The notes beneath the pieces were generated by a model, which worked only from the letters and a program-made list of their open reading frames with translations, searched no databases and was not told the origin of the DNA. A stretch of DNA of 64,000 bases from Austropuccinia psidii (taxonomy: Eukaryota > Basidiomycota > Pucciniomycetes > Pucciniales > Sphaerophragmiaceae): positions 79,377,785 to 79,441,784 of the forward strand of contig JALGQZ010000002.1 in assembly GCA_023105745.1 (NCBI GenBank). The letters run 5' to 3'. How positions within the stretch are numbered: the stretch's first letter is position 1; every line of letters begins with the position of its first letter. Below are positions 1 to 12,235 of the stretch, in pieces. Both the position numbers and the translations under genes were made by a program.

Positions 1-1234
1 GGTGGCCAATGTGGCAAAAAGATGTTGCAGAGTATTGCAAAACCTGTGACAGATTCCAAAAGGCAAATAAATCCACTGGCAAAAGACTTGGAAATATGAT
101 GAAAATCCAAGAATCAAACAGACCTTGGGAAATTGTCCATATGGATTGGGTAACTGGCCTACCACCAGGAGGTGACAGGAGCTATAATGCTTGCCTAGTA
201 ATTGTGGACAGATTCAGTAAAACTCCAATCTTTTTACCATGTCACAAAGATGATACAGCCATGGATACAGCTCTTCTGATATGGAATAGAGTAGTGTCAT
301 GGACTGGCATATTTACAAATATCATCAGTGATAGAGATCCCAAATTCACTTCAGCACTATGGACAAATCTTCACCAATTATTTGGCACTAAACTGTCTTT
401 CTCTACAGCCTACCACCCACAAACTGATGGCCTGGCTGAAAGAATGATCCAAACCTTAGAGGACATGGTGAGAAGATTTTGTGCATATGGCCTTGAATTC
501 AAAGATTGTGATGGATTTACCCATGATTGGTGTACTCTGTTACCAGCACTGGAATTAACATATAAAACATCAATCCATGCTAGTACCAATCAGACTCCTG
601 CTGTTCTAGAAAAAGGATGGAACCCCAAGACTCCTTGAGGAAAGACTTAATTGAAATACATCCCACAGCTGCTAGCTTCAAAGGAATGCTAGAAAAAGCT
701 AGAAAGCATGCAGTAAGGTGCATGGAGGACTCTTTTGCATATGCTAAAGACAAATGGGATAAATCTCATGCAACTCCAGATTTCAAAGTGGGGGACCTAG
801 TTCTTGTATCCACCACTAACTTCAATAACATCAAAGGATGTAAAAAGTTGAAAGACTCCTTTGCAGGACCTTTTGTGATTAAGGCCCTCCATGGAGAAAA
901 TGCTGTTGAAGTAGAGTTATCTGAAGAACTTAGCAATAAGCACCCTACATTTCCAGTGAGCTTGATAAAACCATATAAATCTAGTGATGCTGAGAAATTT
1001 CCCTTTAGGAATAAGATTCCCCAAGTTATACCTCCTATTGAGACATCTGGTACTAAGAAAATAACCAAAGTTCTTAAAGAAAGGAAATTAAGAACCAAGA
1101 AAGTAAGGGAATACCTTGTTAGGTACAGTGACCCAACTTGTGAAGATGAATGGTTAGAAGAAAAAGATATACCAGAAGCTACCAAACTCCTGAGGAGATT
1201 CAGACACACTAGAAACACCAATATTACAAAGTAA
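1..1234 (+). pseudogene. Ty3/gypsy integrase and chromodomain, 3' part of pol (copy F)
   Basis: This is the C-terminal end of a gypsy polyprotein cut by the window edge. The integrase joins retrotransposon cDNA to the genome. The zinc-binding CKTC..C motif is followed by the catalytic core: D in HMDWV, D in ISDRDPKF and E in DGLAERMIQ, all present. The second part (from 617) holds the post-core domain and a chromodomain-like tail (REYLVRYSDP..DEWLEEKDIP..LLRRFRH), typical of chromoviruses. Compared with copies A and I, about 8 nt are missing near 620-635, which shifts the frame and puts a TGA at 636-638. The ORF ends 23 bp before the LTR, as expected for a pol C-terminus. Clearly gypsy; not functional as it stands. 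Confidence 0.93.
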
Positions 1235-1245
1235 TATTCCTTTTT

Positions 1246-1257
1246 AGGGGGAGGGAA
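1246..1257 (+). promoter_or_regulatory. Polypurine tract of copy F
   Basis: A purine run AGGGGGAGGGAA directly abuts the TGTGAGCC start of the LTR. It is the expected primer site for plus-strand DNA synthesis. The equivalent tract precedes the 3' LTR of element A (GGTGGGAGGGA). Confidence 0.8.
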
Positions 1258-3095
1258 TGTGAGCCTTAGAGGTAATTTCATATACCCAAAAGACCACAAA
1301 TATAAAAAATAACATATTAATATAAATAAAATAAATTTATTTATATTATTAAAATAAAAATAAAAATATAAATATAAAATTATATTAAAAATAAAAAATT
1401 AATTATAATTTAAAAATAAAAAATATATTAAATTTTGTAAATATAAAATTACATTTATACTTGAAAAAATTAAGTAAAAATGAAACTTTAACAAAATTGT
1501 GAAAAAATAAATCAATTTGGAAAAAAGTTAAATAAAATTTATTATAACTTTTTATCCAATAAATAAACATATAAAATTTATTTCACCATTGGATTCCTCA
1601 TAAAAAATCAGGTGGGGTCACCTCTGAGTGAAATTCTTGTAACTCAACTCTAAATAAGCTTAAATTAAGTTTTTAGTATTTTCAATACAAAAGTTGAAAA
1701 TCCTCAAAACCTTAATTTAATTCACACCACATGTGGTGTTAACCATCAATTTTTTTGTTAAAATTGAGGTGTTGTGTTTAGTTTAGAAGTTATGAGGAAT
1801 TGAAGTATTTTCAATTGAATTCAATTGAAATGTCAAAATGTGCGCGTGTATTACATAAGTGAACTTTGATTTACATATGAGGTGTCAATTATTACTGTAT
1901 TGTACTGTACAATTGAATTGAATTACATATGTAAATTATAAGTATAATACATGATGAGGAATTAAAGGAAAAATAAATTGGAAAGATTAAATTTGGGGGG
2001 GAAAAGGAACTCCAGCTCTAAGGGGGAGCTAGACCCCCAAACTCCTTGCTGACAGGCGTGGGATGTCAAAATTCACGCAAAAGTTCTTCACTTTTGGCCT
2101 GGAATTGAGTTACAGGGTCTGTGGACTCAATTGATGATGAGGTTTTGATACCAACTGGGGTAGTTTTAGCTGTTGCCAAGAGGGTAAAACTACCCTTAAG
2201 ATAAAACAATCATAATAAAAACAGTTTTAACTGGTTTCTACGCCTTTGACACACATTCTGACGTGTTTTGAAGGCTCTAGGCCTGGTATTGCTATAGTAA
2301 TGGCTGATTTAAGGGTCTAAAATGGCTAAAAATGGCTAAAAATGGCTTAAACCAGCCCTTTTTGGTCTAAACCAGGGTTCAATGATGCCATAATTGGCTT
2401 TTCTGTTGTCAGACTGTTTTTCACGACTGACAAGAGTAAATTTTACTTTTGGAGTAAGAGAATTGATGGCTATAAAAGAATGTCTTCTTTGCCCCACTTT
2501 TCTCTTCATGTTAGAATCTTTTCCTTTTATTAATTAGTTTAAAACTGTTAAACCAATCAATCAAAGATTCCAACCACCACTTTTAAATCATTCTAATCCT
2601 TTTAACCACGTGAAAAAATCATTATAATCATTGTTTGTAACTCTTATAATCATTTTTACCCCTGAACCACCCCAAAAGTGAATTAAAGCATCTTTCATCA
2701 CTGTAAACTTTGTCACTTTGTTTCCAAATTCACTCTGGTCACTTTTGGGCGTGTTTTCTCTTTAATATTCTTTTCAAAGACTTTGTTCTTTAATTAATTG
2801 CTTTCAGTTCTTTGCTCAATTAATTCCAATTGAAATTGCTCTTGAAGAAATTTCTTTTGTAGCCTTAAAATATCTCTTGTAGAGTATTTTTTGGATAAAT
2901 TTTTATTGTTGGTAAAACAATAAATTTTTATAATATTATTGTTTTATACTAATAAATTTATAAACAATAAAATTGGCGTTTTTTCTCTTAAAAATAATAT
3001 TTCATACTATTTTTAATTGATTTTTACCTTATACAAATTTTGAGGACAGGAAAAGTACTTGATTTTTAATCAAAGTTTCATATCCACACCTTACA
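1258..3095 (+). repeat. 3' LTR of copy F (LTR family 2)
   Basis: It starts TGTGAGCCTTAGAGG right after the polypurine tract and ends CACACCTTACA (TG...CA, 1838 bp). Close relatives occur in reverse orientation at 23034-24791 and 30326-32137, which fixes both ends. The interior is AT-rich. The 5' LTR and the matching target duplication lie outside the window; the five bases following the LTR are GGATT. Confidence 0.9.
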
Positions 3096-3850
3096 GGATT
3101 ACTCCAATTCACAAATCAAAGCTGTGAGGGAGTGTGTCCTCAATAAACTGAGATATTGATCTATTTTCTTTGGATGAGAGACTATTGAGCAGGGAGGGTG
3201 AGTCATTAAAAGACCTCTTGGAATTGAACATGACACAGCATACCCTGTTGAGGGAGGAAACCCACTCAGGGAAGTTTGAACTGTTTCTTTGCAGTTAGTT
3301 TAAACCATCTATTGCACAGTATGGTTCCTGCATAAATCGGTAATACGCAGTGGACAGAAATTGGAAAACGGGATGATATGGTAAAGATTCTGGTGGGGGT
3401 AAGATAGATCCAGAAGCAGCAATTTCATTTTGGATTCATCAGAGCTGCGGGCCAATTTGAGTGACACTACTTCTGATTTTAATGGGTTCAACAATGAATA
3501 TACCTCCTTGTTTGAGAGAGGCTTTTGTGTGTGTTGGTGTCTGCAGATTTTTTGAAACAGGTGGAAATCAACATCTTGAAGGTGGCCCATCTCTGGAGCT
3601 TGGTAGATGCAGGGATTTTAACCTAATAAGATAGAACCAAGTGTAGAAAAGATTTCTTGACATTCAGTTCCTGATCTGTCACCTCCAATTGATGAGAGGT
3701 GGGGAAAGGGGCTTTTATCTGTATTTCAAGAAACATATAATGTACAACTAGACATCTGTGGCGCATTGTGCATGTGCAGCATGCATTACTATTTACAGGT
3801 AAGATTTTTCTATAAGGATATTTGGGTACCATGTTATTTCAGTAGACAAA
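3096..3850. other. Unassigned block with a minus-strand ORF
   Basis: This block lies just outside the copy F LTR and is less AT-rich than what follows. On the minus strand there is a 93-codon ORF at 3309-3590 (ATG start) and a 69-codon ORF at 3623-3832. Neither has a motif I recognise. The block may be old host or transposon coding sequence; nothing in it shows which. Confidence 0.3.
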
Positions 3851-5327
3851 TTTCAACACTTTCTGCTTTGTTTAAGTTTACTATAGCACTCCTCCTTTTT
3901 ATTGTTATTGTTCTTATTTTTTCAAAAATAAAAAAATATCTTAATTGTTTTGCTGTTTTTCATTTTTCCAGTGCTTTTCTTTTTTTTTTGTTTTTAGCTA
4001 CTATCATTAGTGTTACTACTTCTTTAATATTTAGAATTATTTTTTTGATTAATTTATCAATTTAATTTTCTTGATGTTGTTTTGAATCTTTCCAATTCTC
4101 CTTTTTTTGATAAATTGATTTATTTAATTCTTTGATCAATTAATTTGTTGAATATTTTTTCTTCTATATTTGGTGTTTTTTCATTGTTCCAATCCCCCTT
4201 TTTCTAATTAAAATTATTATCATTCTATTTGTTCTATGAATTTTGCTTTCTTTTTGCTGCAAAACCAAGAAAAATTTAATTAAATTTTTTTCTTTGAATT
4301 TTTTCATTGCTTTTTTGTTTTTTTTTGTTTTATTTTTTTGATGGGATTAAAGGTTGTGTTTTTTAATTATTTTTATTAGGTTTTTTTGATGCGAGACAAA
4401 ATGTGATTATTTTTGATAATAATCAATTATTATTATTATCATTTTTGAAAAATTAATATCAAATAAGAGAACAATGATTGAATAAAGAAATATAATAAAT
4501 AAAGACCAAGAAAAGTGATTGTATAATAAATTAATTTTTTCAAGAAGGTGAGTTCATTTTTATAAATAGTTAAAATGAATAAAATTAGCTAAAATATTTT
4601 TATTTATTTATATTCTAATTAATCAATAATTTTTAAGTATTTTAATATGAAAATCATAAAGTTATTGAGGCTTTTGTATTTGGTTATTTAATTGAATACT
4701 ATTAGCTTTGGTATTAATGTGGAAAGCTAAAGATAATCTTAATCATTATTAAGCATTTTTACATTAAACTTCTTCTTATAATATTTTTGAAGTTAAAATT
4801 GAGATTAAGTCTCAATTAATTAAGTTTAATTTATCTTAACTTAGTTTTTTTGTTGAGTGAATTTAAGATTTGATTTGGCCAAAGAAGGTGGGATTAAATC
4901 AATTAAAATCCTTAAGCTTAAATTAAAGCTCAATGGATTTTTGAATCCAATCAATATATAATTGATTTAATCTATGAAGTTCTTCATTAGATGTGAATTG
5001 GGATAAAGGGTAATGAATAGATATTCATATTTTTGCATATTCTTTATTATATAAAAGGTTTGAGGTCTAATCTTTGTGTAGAAGAAACTTTCTTTGTCTC
5101 CAATATAAAAGTTGGGCTTTTCATCCCTTCTACCTTGTGAAAAACATCTTTGTGTCTCCTTTATTGTAGAGTTTGTTAATATCCAAATCTAACTAATTAA
5201 AAAATAGAAATTATCCTCCAAATGTGATATAATGTTGTCTTTCTTGATTATTATTTTGACCTTCTTCATATTTTTTTTGAAATTTCTTGTAAGGAAGGGG
5301 GGTGACTAGTGTTTTCTTGAAAAGATT
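3851..5327. other. AT-rich spacer, no gene seen
   Basis: Mostly T-rich, then A/T-mixed, low-complexity sequence with no convincing ORF, RNA gene or repeat. It is the left flank of the gag-only element D. Confidence 0.6.
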
Positions 5328-5332
5328 GAACC

Positions 5333-6732
5333 TGTCAGCCTGTGACTCAAAACCAGAGCACAAGCATGACTGCCAGAATACCATAAACCAATGGTAGAGA
5401 AAAATACCACCAAAACATGGGGTTGAGCCAAAAAATCTCAAACTTTATCAAAAATAAAGTGAAAACTCACCTTTTTCCAAATATGCAAGTCACATAATGA
5501 TAGGAAAAAGAATAAGAAAGCTATTCAATCTCAAAGCAGTTGCTGAGAATAAACCTTAATTTTCACCTCTCATCTAAAATTCAGAGAGAGAGGCTGAACT
5601 CCACCAAATGAATATTCAAGTTAAAGCTCCCAATCAGGGATATTCAATGATACCAGCCAAATTGAGCTAGAACAAAAATTCTAGAAGTTATGGCCAAAAT
5701 AAGGTCAAATAAGGGTGAATAAAATATTCACCTATCATCCAACTTCTACAGTTTTAGTGTGAGATACCCAAAGTGGGGTCTCTTTGAAAAGAAAACAATA
5801 AGGGCTATCTGATGGTGCCATCCATTTACCCATATCCCATCTAGAACAAAAGCTATGGGGAAAAAAGTTCCATACAGATTTTGAGATAATCATACATCTG
5901 GATAACTAAAGTTGAGCATGACATAACTTTGCCATATTTAATGCTAACAATACCAAATGAGGTACCGTTGTGTAGATCCCATCCAGGGCTAAACAATTAA
6001 CCAACTTTGAGCTCAATATCTCAAAAATTGACAAGGCTATAGCAGCTTAAAGGTCAAAATCTCACATTTAGACCAATATGGCTTTACTGTGGGATACTAT
6101 CCCATAAGTATGACTATGAGGTGTCAAATAGACAAATAAGCTTATAAATACTTCAAAACCTCATAGTTCAGTCAAATAAAGGGGTCCATACAGGTTCTGT
6201 ACAGCTTCTGACGCATCAGAAGCACCAGAACACGCCTCTAAACTCCATTCGTGAAAGATTTCACCCTTTATAGGGTAAAAATGAAAACTTGTGGCTCTAA
6301 AACCACATTTCCACCCAATACCAGTCTTTATTGAGTTTTTAGAGCCACAAACCAGCCCACAGTAGTGATAACGTTGGCTCTGTGGTCATGTGCAGAGGTA
6401 AACAACCTCCCACTACCCCGGAACAAGATAAAAGGAGGCCAATCCATCATCCTGTTCTCAATATTCTCAGGTGGTATAGTTCCATAAAGAAGTGGTACTC
6501 TTAGAATTTAACAGGTATAACTTTAATCTTAATTATTTTAAGGTTTACTATTGTAAACCAACAGATAAACACTACACCCAGGGCTATCAATAGCACTCAC
6601 CATTGCTAAATTCTTTTAGTATAGCCCTTTTAACCATCTACTCACTGAATTATAATCATTATATTCATGTCACACTCACAGTTATAGCTTTTTATTATCA
6701 TTGTACAGCTATATGATAAAGTCACCCTGTCA
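5333..6732 (+). repeat. 5' LTR of element D
   Basis: It pairs with 12236-13635 along its whole length and has exactly the same length (1400 bp). It contains a perfect inverted repeat GCTTCTGA-CGCA-TCAGAAGC at 6204-6223, also kept in the 3' LTR. Confidence 0.95.
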
Positions 6733-6750
6733 TTTTGAGGGCCTGGCCTT
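6733..6750 (+). promoter_or_regulatory. Primer-binding region of element D
   Basis: TTTTGAGGGCCTGGCCTT follows the LTR directly. It resembles the same position in A (39900), B (27118) and C (23033, minus). The primer tRNA was not identified. Confidence 0.6.
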
Positions 6751-7019
6751 GTTTTTTACCTATTTTAGGTGAAATTTTAGCTCATTTCTATGCCTTTTAG
6801 AGTTTTTATACTTGTTTTCTTGCTTATTTTGACTTTTTGTAAGCCATAAGAGGCCCCAAAGGGGATCAATTTCGTGATTTTTATCTATACTAATTCTTTT
6901 TACTGAAAAATAAATATTAGAATAATAAAAAACCTGTATTCATATTATTTCTGAAAAATAATATTTTTTAATCATTTTGAAGAGTTATAAATATATAATT
7001 TATATTTAAACAATACTCT

Positions 7020-8035
7020 ACTTTATAAAAAAAATATAATGATCTTTCTTTTCATAATAATATATACAACATATATATTGTTTGAATTTTTCAGAAAGAA
7101 AAACTGTCATAATCAATTTTTTCACCCAAATTGGGGGAAAAATTGATTATTATCATTATTATTTATAATTTCAATAATAATACTTCATAATAAAATATAC
7201 TCATATTTTATTATTGATCTTTTTTTCATAATTTTTCTCAAAGCAAAACTCTTATAATTCATTTTTTCAGCCAAATTGGCCTGAAAAATTGATTATTATC
7301 ATTATTATTGATAATTTTAATAATAATAATTCATAATAAAATATAACCATATTTCATTAGTGATCATTTTTTCGTAATATATAAAAAGTATATATTATTT
7401 GAAATTTTCTTAAAGAAAAACTCTTATAATTCATTTTTTAACCCAAATTGGCGTGATAAATTGATTATTATTGTGATTGATAATTTAAATAATAATACTA
7501 AGAGAAATATATCATAATATTTTTTGATTTTACTTATTTTTTCATAATAATATATACAAAGTATATATTGATCGAGTTTTTTTCTTGAGGAAATACTGTT
7601 ATAATTCAATTTTTTACCCAAATTGGCATAAAAAAAATTAATTGTTATCATTATTATTAATAATTTCAAAAATACTGACCATTTGAAAAGGAAACAAAAC
7701 AATATTTATTTTTCTAAAATCACTTCAAAAATATATAAAAAGTGTACATTATTTGGATTTTTCTCCAAGAAGAAACTTTTGAAATAATTTTCTTCTTTCA
7801 CCCAAATTGGTGTCAAAAAATTGATCATAGTCCTTATTATTGATAATTTTAATAATAATACTTATTCAAAAACAAATATAATCATATTTCTTTTACTTAA
7901 TCTTTTAATATATACAAAGTATATATTGTTTGGATTTCTCTTCAAGTGAATCCCATATAATTGAGTTTTTCCATCCAAATTGGTGTGGAAATTTGATTTA
8001 ACAATTATTATTGGTAGTTTTAATAATAATCTGTC
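7020..8035 (+). repeat. Degenerate tandem repeat in element D leader, about six units
   Basis: A block containing CCCAAATTGG recurs near 7126, 7270, 7441, 7617, 7800 and 7974 at spacings of about 144-183 bp. Each unit has the order: TATATATTGTTTGGATTT-like stretch, a TCTTATAATTCATTTTT stretch, CCAAATTGG, TTGATTATTATCATTATT, then AATAATAATACT. It lies between the primer-binding region and gag. Confidence 0.8.
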
Positions 8036-8154
8036 CAAACTGACTTATAGATTCCTAAGAAAGCAGGGGTTTAATTGATTAGGTAAAACTCCAACTTTAC
8101 AAATCAGAAATGATACCACCTCATTTCAGAGACTTTGGATTTCCAAGGGATTAG

Positions 8155-9228
8155 TCCTTAAAAAGAGAATCAATCATCAGTAGGAATAGAGACCCAGAAA
8201 GGAGAGAAGTTGAAGTGGTTCAAAGTCATCAGACATGGAAAAATAAACCTTCATACACCTTCCAAGATGGTTTCCAACAGAAAACCTTCAGGAATGGGTT
8301 GCATAGAGCAGTTTATTCTAACCCATCAAATCTTCAAAGAACTTCTCCAATGGAGAATGGAATACAGGGAATGAAACCTAGAGCTCCACTAGACAGAAAT
8401 TGTAGAAAGTATTAAGAAGATTTCCCTCAAAGAGATATTCTTCAAAGAACTTATCATAGAAGAGAAATAGAACCAGAGAGATCATACTCTGACTCTTTCA
8501 GGATTACAAGGAGTCTTCAACCAACCAAACTCCCCAGTGGCTTCACACCACTCAAGCACCAGCAGACCAGTGTTCAAGAGTCACCATACTTACTAATCCC
8601 AGGTAATATCCAGGATAGTGAGAGGATCATAGGGCAAGAACAAGACTTATTTCAACCAGAGGCAGAAAGAGTCAGACCCTATGATCCAGAGATTGTTGGA
8701 CCTTCTGAAAGAAGTACAAAAACAACAAAAAGCTATAAATACTTCTAATGAAGGTGGAAGCCCTAAGATAAGGAATGATATCTCCACTCATATTGGGCAC
8801 AATGTTGTGACCCCTGAGAGTACCATAAAAAGTAATACCCTATGGTTACAATTTTTCCAATTTGTAGAACAAACTCAAAAAGTGTTTGAAAGAATCCATG
8901 AAAATATTTCAAGGCTACAAGAGGTTAATATCTTACAAATGAAGATTATTAATAACGTTCAAGAGTACTATACTAGGTTAAGTGAAGCCTCCGAAGAGAC
9001 AAAAAGAAGACCAAATCAAGTCTTAGAGGAGCAGAATCACTTAAAAAGGGATAGGGAATACCTGTATCAAGATATAGAAAAATTCTTCAATGTCTTCCAA
9101 AACATAAAACCCCAAAGACAAGGCAATGTTTTGGATAATGAATATCACCCGGAAGACATCAAACCAGATTCCTTGTTGAAGAATAAGCCAAGATCCCCAT
9201 CACAATACCAAGATGGATATAACATTAC
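8155..9228 (+). pseudogene. Gag of element D, N-terminal and coiled-coil part
   Basis: Two overlapping frames are used. One is open from 8155 to 8748 with a single internal TAA at 8413-8415 and encodes a basic, Q/S-rich N-terminal part. The other opens after a TAG near 8627 (first ATG 8681), runs to the solo LTR at 9229, and is rich in K, E, Q and L with heptad-like spacing (LLDLLKEVQKQQK), suggesting a coiled coil. Gag normally forms the particle that packages element RNA. The frame change may be an indel or recoding. The assignment rests on position after the primer-binding region and on the capsid-like sequence beyond the solo LTR. Confidence 0.65.
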
Positions 9229-11200
9229 TGTAAGGTTTGACTATGAAACAATAAGTAAAAATTACTAATATTTTACTTATTGTACTATGAATGTCCTTAT
9301 AAATAAAATAAATAAGATAAAATAATAATTATAATAATAAAGAACTATTATAATTATGGCGTAAAAATAATTATATTATTAAATAAATATAATAATATAA
9401 TTTATATTATAAAAACATAATATAATAAATCAAGATAATTAATATACTTAAAAGCACCTTATTATTTCTACAAACAAATAATAAAGGTGTAAAAAACTGT
9501 TTTTATTTAATAAAAAACAATTAATAACAATAATATTATTAATATTAAAGTTATAAATTAATATATATATTATTTATATTGATTAAAGAATTACTAAAGT
9601 AATAATAGAGAGAAAATTATTATAATTAGAAGAAATAACCTACTTTTAGTACTTAATATAATAATTTTGAATGACTTTACACCAAATAATATAAATAAAA
9701 CTTATTTAAATTTTATCTACAATAAAAATTAAGAGAAATTACAAATTATCTTGATTTTACATGGATTTGAGATTTTTAAGAGAAATTTAAACAAAACGGT
9801 TAAATAATTGAAGTAATCACGTCAATATTGATGATTATAATAAAGATGATCTTTGTTTTTAATAATATAGGAGTTTTATATATAAAGAATAAAGAATTTG
9901 CCTTTTTGATTTAATTATTTAGTGTTTTGTAAGCATCTGAGGGGAAAATATAGTAAAAAGAGCTCTATCTATCGTGAATACCTCCCTTCTAGATTCTAGC
10001 AGGCTTCTAGTAGACGTGTACTGATTCTTACTAATATAAATGATCAATATTTGAAGGTTTGGTGATTATTACATCATGATCAAACCATCTTATCTCATTA
10101 TTACGCCATTATTTAGAGTTATCACTATAACTCTAAGTTTGATGACATCATAGGCTTAGAAGAAGCCTAAACTTCGTGAATTCTATTAGTATTAATCCTC
10201 ATCTAATAGTATTCATCAGTTTTATCACTTATATGACTGTTAAACTTAAAATAAGATTACAGTAAGTGATCATAAATGATCAAATTTAAGCTTAAACTTT
10301 GATAACTAATAACTTTTAATTTATACACGCTAAAGCTATCCTGAGAGTGGATTTTGATAGCTTGGCATGTCCTTATTAAACTTCCAAGAGCATTTTAGTA
10401 CATCATCAAAACTCTATTTTTGATGATTTTTCTTGTAACTCATCTTTTCTGTTGAAATTTAATATTTTCAACTTCAACCCATGATTTCAAGGGGTTATAC
10501 CTTGAAAATTGTAATAAATATTACATCATTATTCACAAATGAACTAGTAGAATCTAACTGTCTACTTGTTTTTAAGTTTGGACCACTTTCACAATAAAGT
10601 GGTCAACAGCTCTATTCATTTTATTCAATAATCCATTACAAGTTTTAACCTTGTTTATAGCTTGTAAGATAAAGGTCATATCTGTATTTGTACAGTAATG
10701 ACATGGTGACTTTATTTTTCTATCTCTCTATCTTTTATATTTCAAGAGATATTAGCCAAAAACCATGAATGTATGCATTGACCAAAAAAGTGCATATATT
10801 CAGCTTAATTCCTTAAGTATTGACTTTAGAGATTAGCTTTATAATTGTTTTATGTGTAGAATTTTATGGAGGATCTAATGGTACAGTTTATTTTACATGT
10901 TGTTTCATTTGCTTCTGAGATAAATGAGGTTTTGTACCCTTTTTAAGACATTATTACTTATACTTCAGTAATTATTGACTTTTCAGATATGCCATAAAAA
11001 CCACACATGTGTATCTTATCATGAGAAATCTAATGGTGTAATTTATTTCAAATGTTTATTAATTAAATTCTGAGTTAAATCAGATTTTGTACTTATTTAT
11101 GGTACTTTACTAATTTTTGAGATAATTATCATAAGTATGATCATTACAGAATTTTTTTTGTGACCTTTTTGGATATGTGGTCATATCTCAAAGGCTCACA
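9229..11200 (-). mobile_element. Solo LTR (family 1) inside gag of element D
   Basis: Read on the minus strand it starts TGTGAGCCTTTGAGATATG and ends CATAGTCAAACCTTACA. The flanking 5-mers are ATTAC (9224-9228) and ATGAC (11201-11205), a target duplication with one change. There is no internal region, so it is a solo LTR left by LTR-LTR recombination. D gag resumes directly after it. Confidence 0.9.
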
Positions 11201-11205
11201 ATGAC

Positions 11206-12235
11206 TTATTCAGAGAAGGAAGAACTGAAACAGCTTCCAGAGGCCTCAAGCTGGCCAAACTTCTCTAGGGAAGGATAATATGATCACATGGAACTCATTG
11301 ATTATATTGGTGGACTCTTCATTAATGTTCCAAGAATACCAGACAGCTGGATAACAGCTAGACCAAATGCAGAGCTCAAGGGAAATGCTAGTATATGGTA
11401 TAATGAAATGAAAGATATTCATGTTAAAAGAGACTGGCCATTGTGGAAGAGCCCAATAATCTAAAAGTCTAGAAATAATACATGGATATGGCAGAAAGCC
11501 CTTTCATTTGGAAATGATAGATACACAGTGTACAGAGATCCATATGATTGGTACCTGAGACAGTAAAAAAGGCTAATAGCCATTGACCCTGACATAAAAA
11601 CAGAAATGTGAAATCACAAAATATTGAACAAACTACCAGGAGGCTTAGAGAATTCAGTAAAATGAAGATTCTTCAAATAATCCACCTTGGATGAAATATC
11701 AACCACTTTGCAAGAAGTAAGGATTAGAACATCTATTGGTAGATACAATACCCATAGTAATAGTGATAACAGGGATAATCCAACCCTGGAAGAGAAAGAA
11801 ACTCATGATTCAGAATCTGAAATCACAACAGGATTTAATAACTGTGAATCACCCAATCACTATGCAGATAATTTTCCCAAAGACAGCAAAGAGATATTTA
11901 ATAGAGAGAATGAAACACGAAAAGACCAAGGAGGTCATGAATCTGACTCTGATAGTGTGAGGAAGGCTGTGGAAATAAATAATAAAGTAAATCTTACCCC
12001 AATGAGGAATATTTGGTGGAATTTACAAGCCATGGAACAAAGGAAATTGGTTCAGTCCACTTAAAAAGAAGGAAACCAATGACAAAACATCTGGATGGTT
12101 TGAAACATAAGCCACCAGACAGGAAGGGTATGACCACAGAAAAGTTGATGTCTCAAGGTAAAATGAAAAACACTAGTACCTCAAAGAATACAGGAAAGTC
12201 TCATCAATGATGAACCTTTTATTAGAGGTATGGTA
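11206..12235 (+). pseudogene. Gag of element D, capsid part and remnant zinc knuckle
   Basis: Just after the solo LTR, translation gives a capsid-like stretch (SSWPNFSREG, then WYNEMKDIH and DPYDWYLRQ) parallel to WPTFSGEGEYN, WYYKMRID and TWFFKQKDR in element A. Several in-frame stops interrupt it. The longest open piece, 11687-12064, contains a degraded knuckle (CESPNHYADNFPK) where A has an intact CCHC motif. A further ORF covers 12013-12210. The 3' LTR starts at 12236, so no pol was ever present or it has been lost completely. Confidence 0.7.

Noticed and set aside
766..1299. 177-codon minus-strand ORF opposite the copy F integrase
   Set aside because: It is the antisense shadow of the chromodomain region. 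Similar antisense ORFs in pol and gag were dropped for the same reason.
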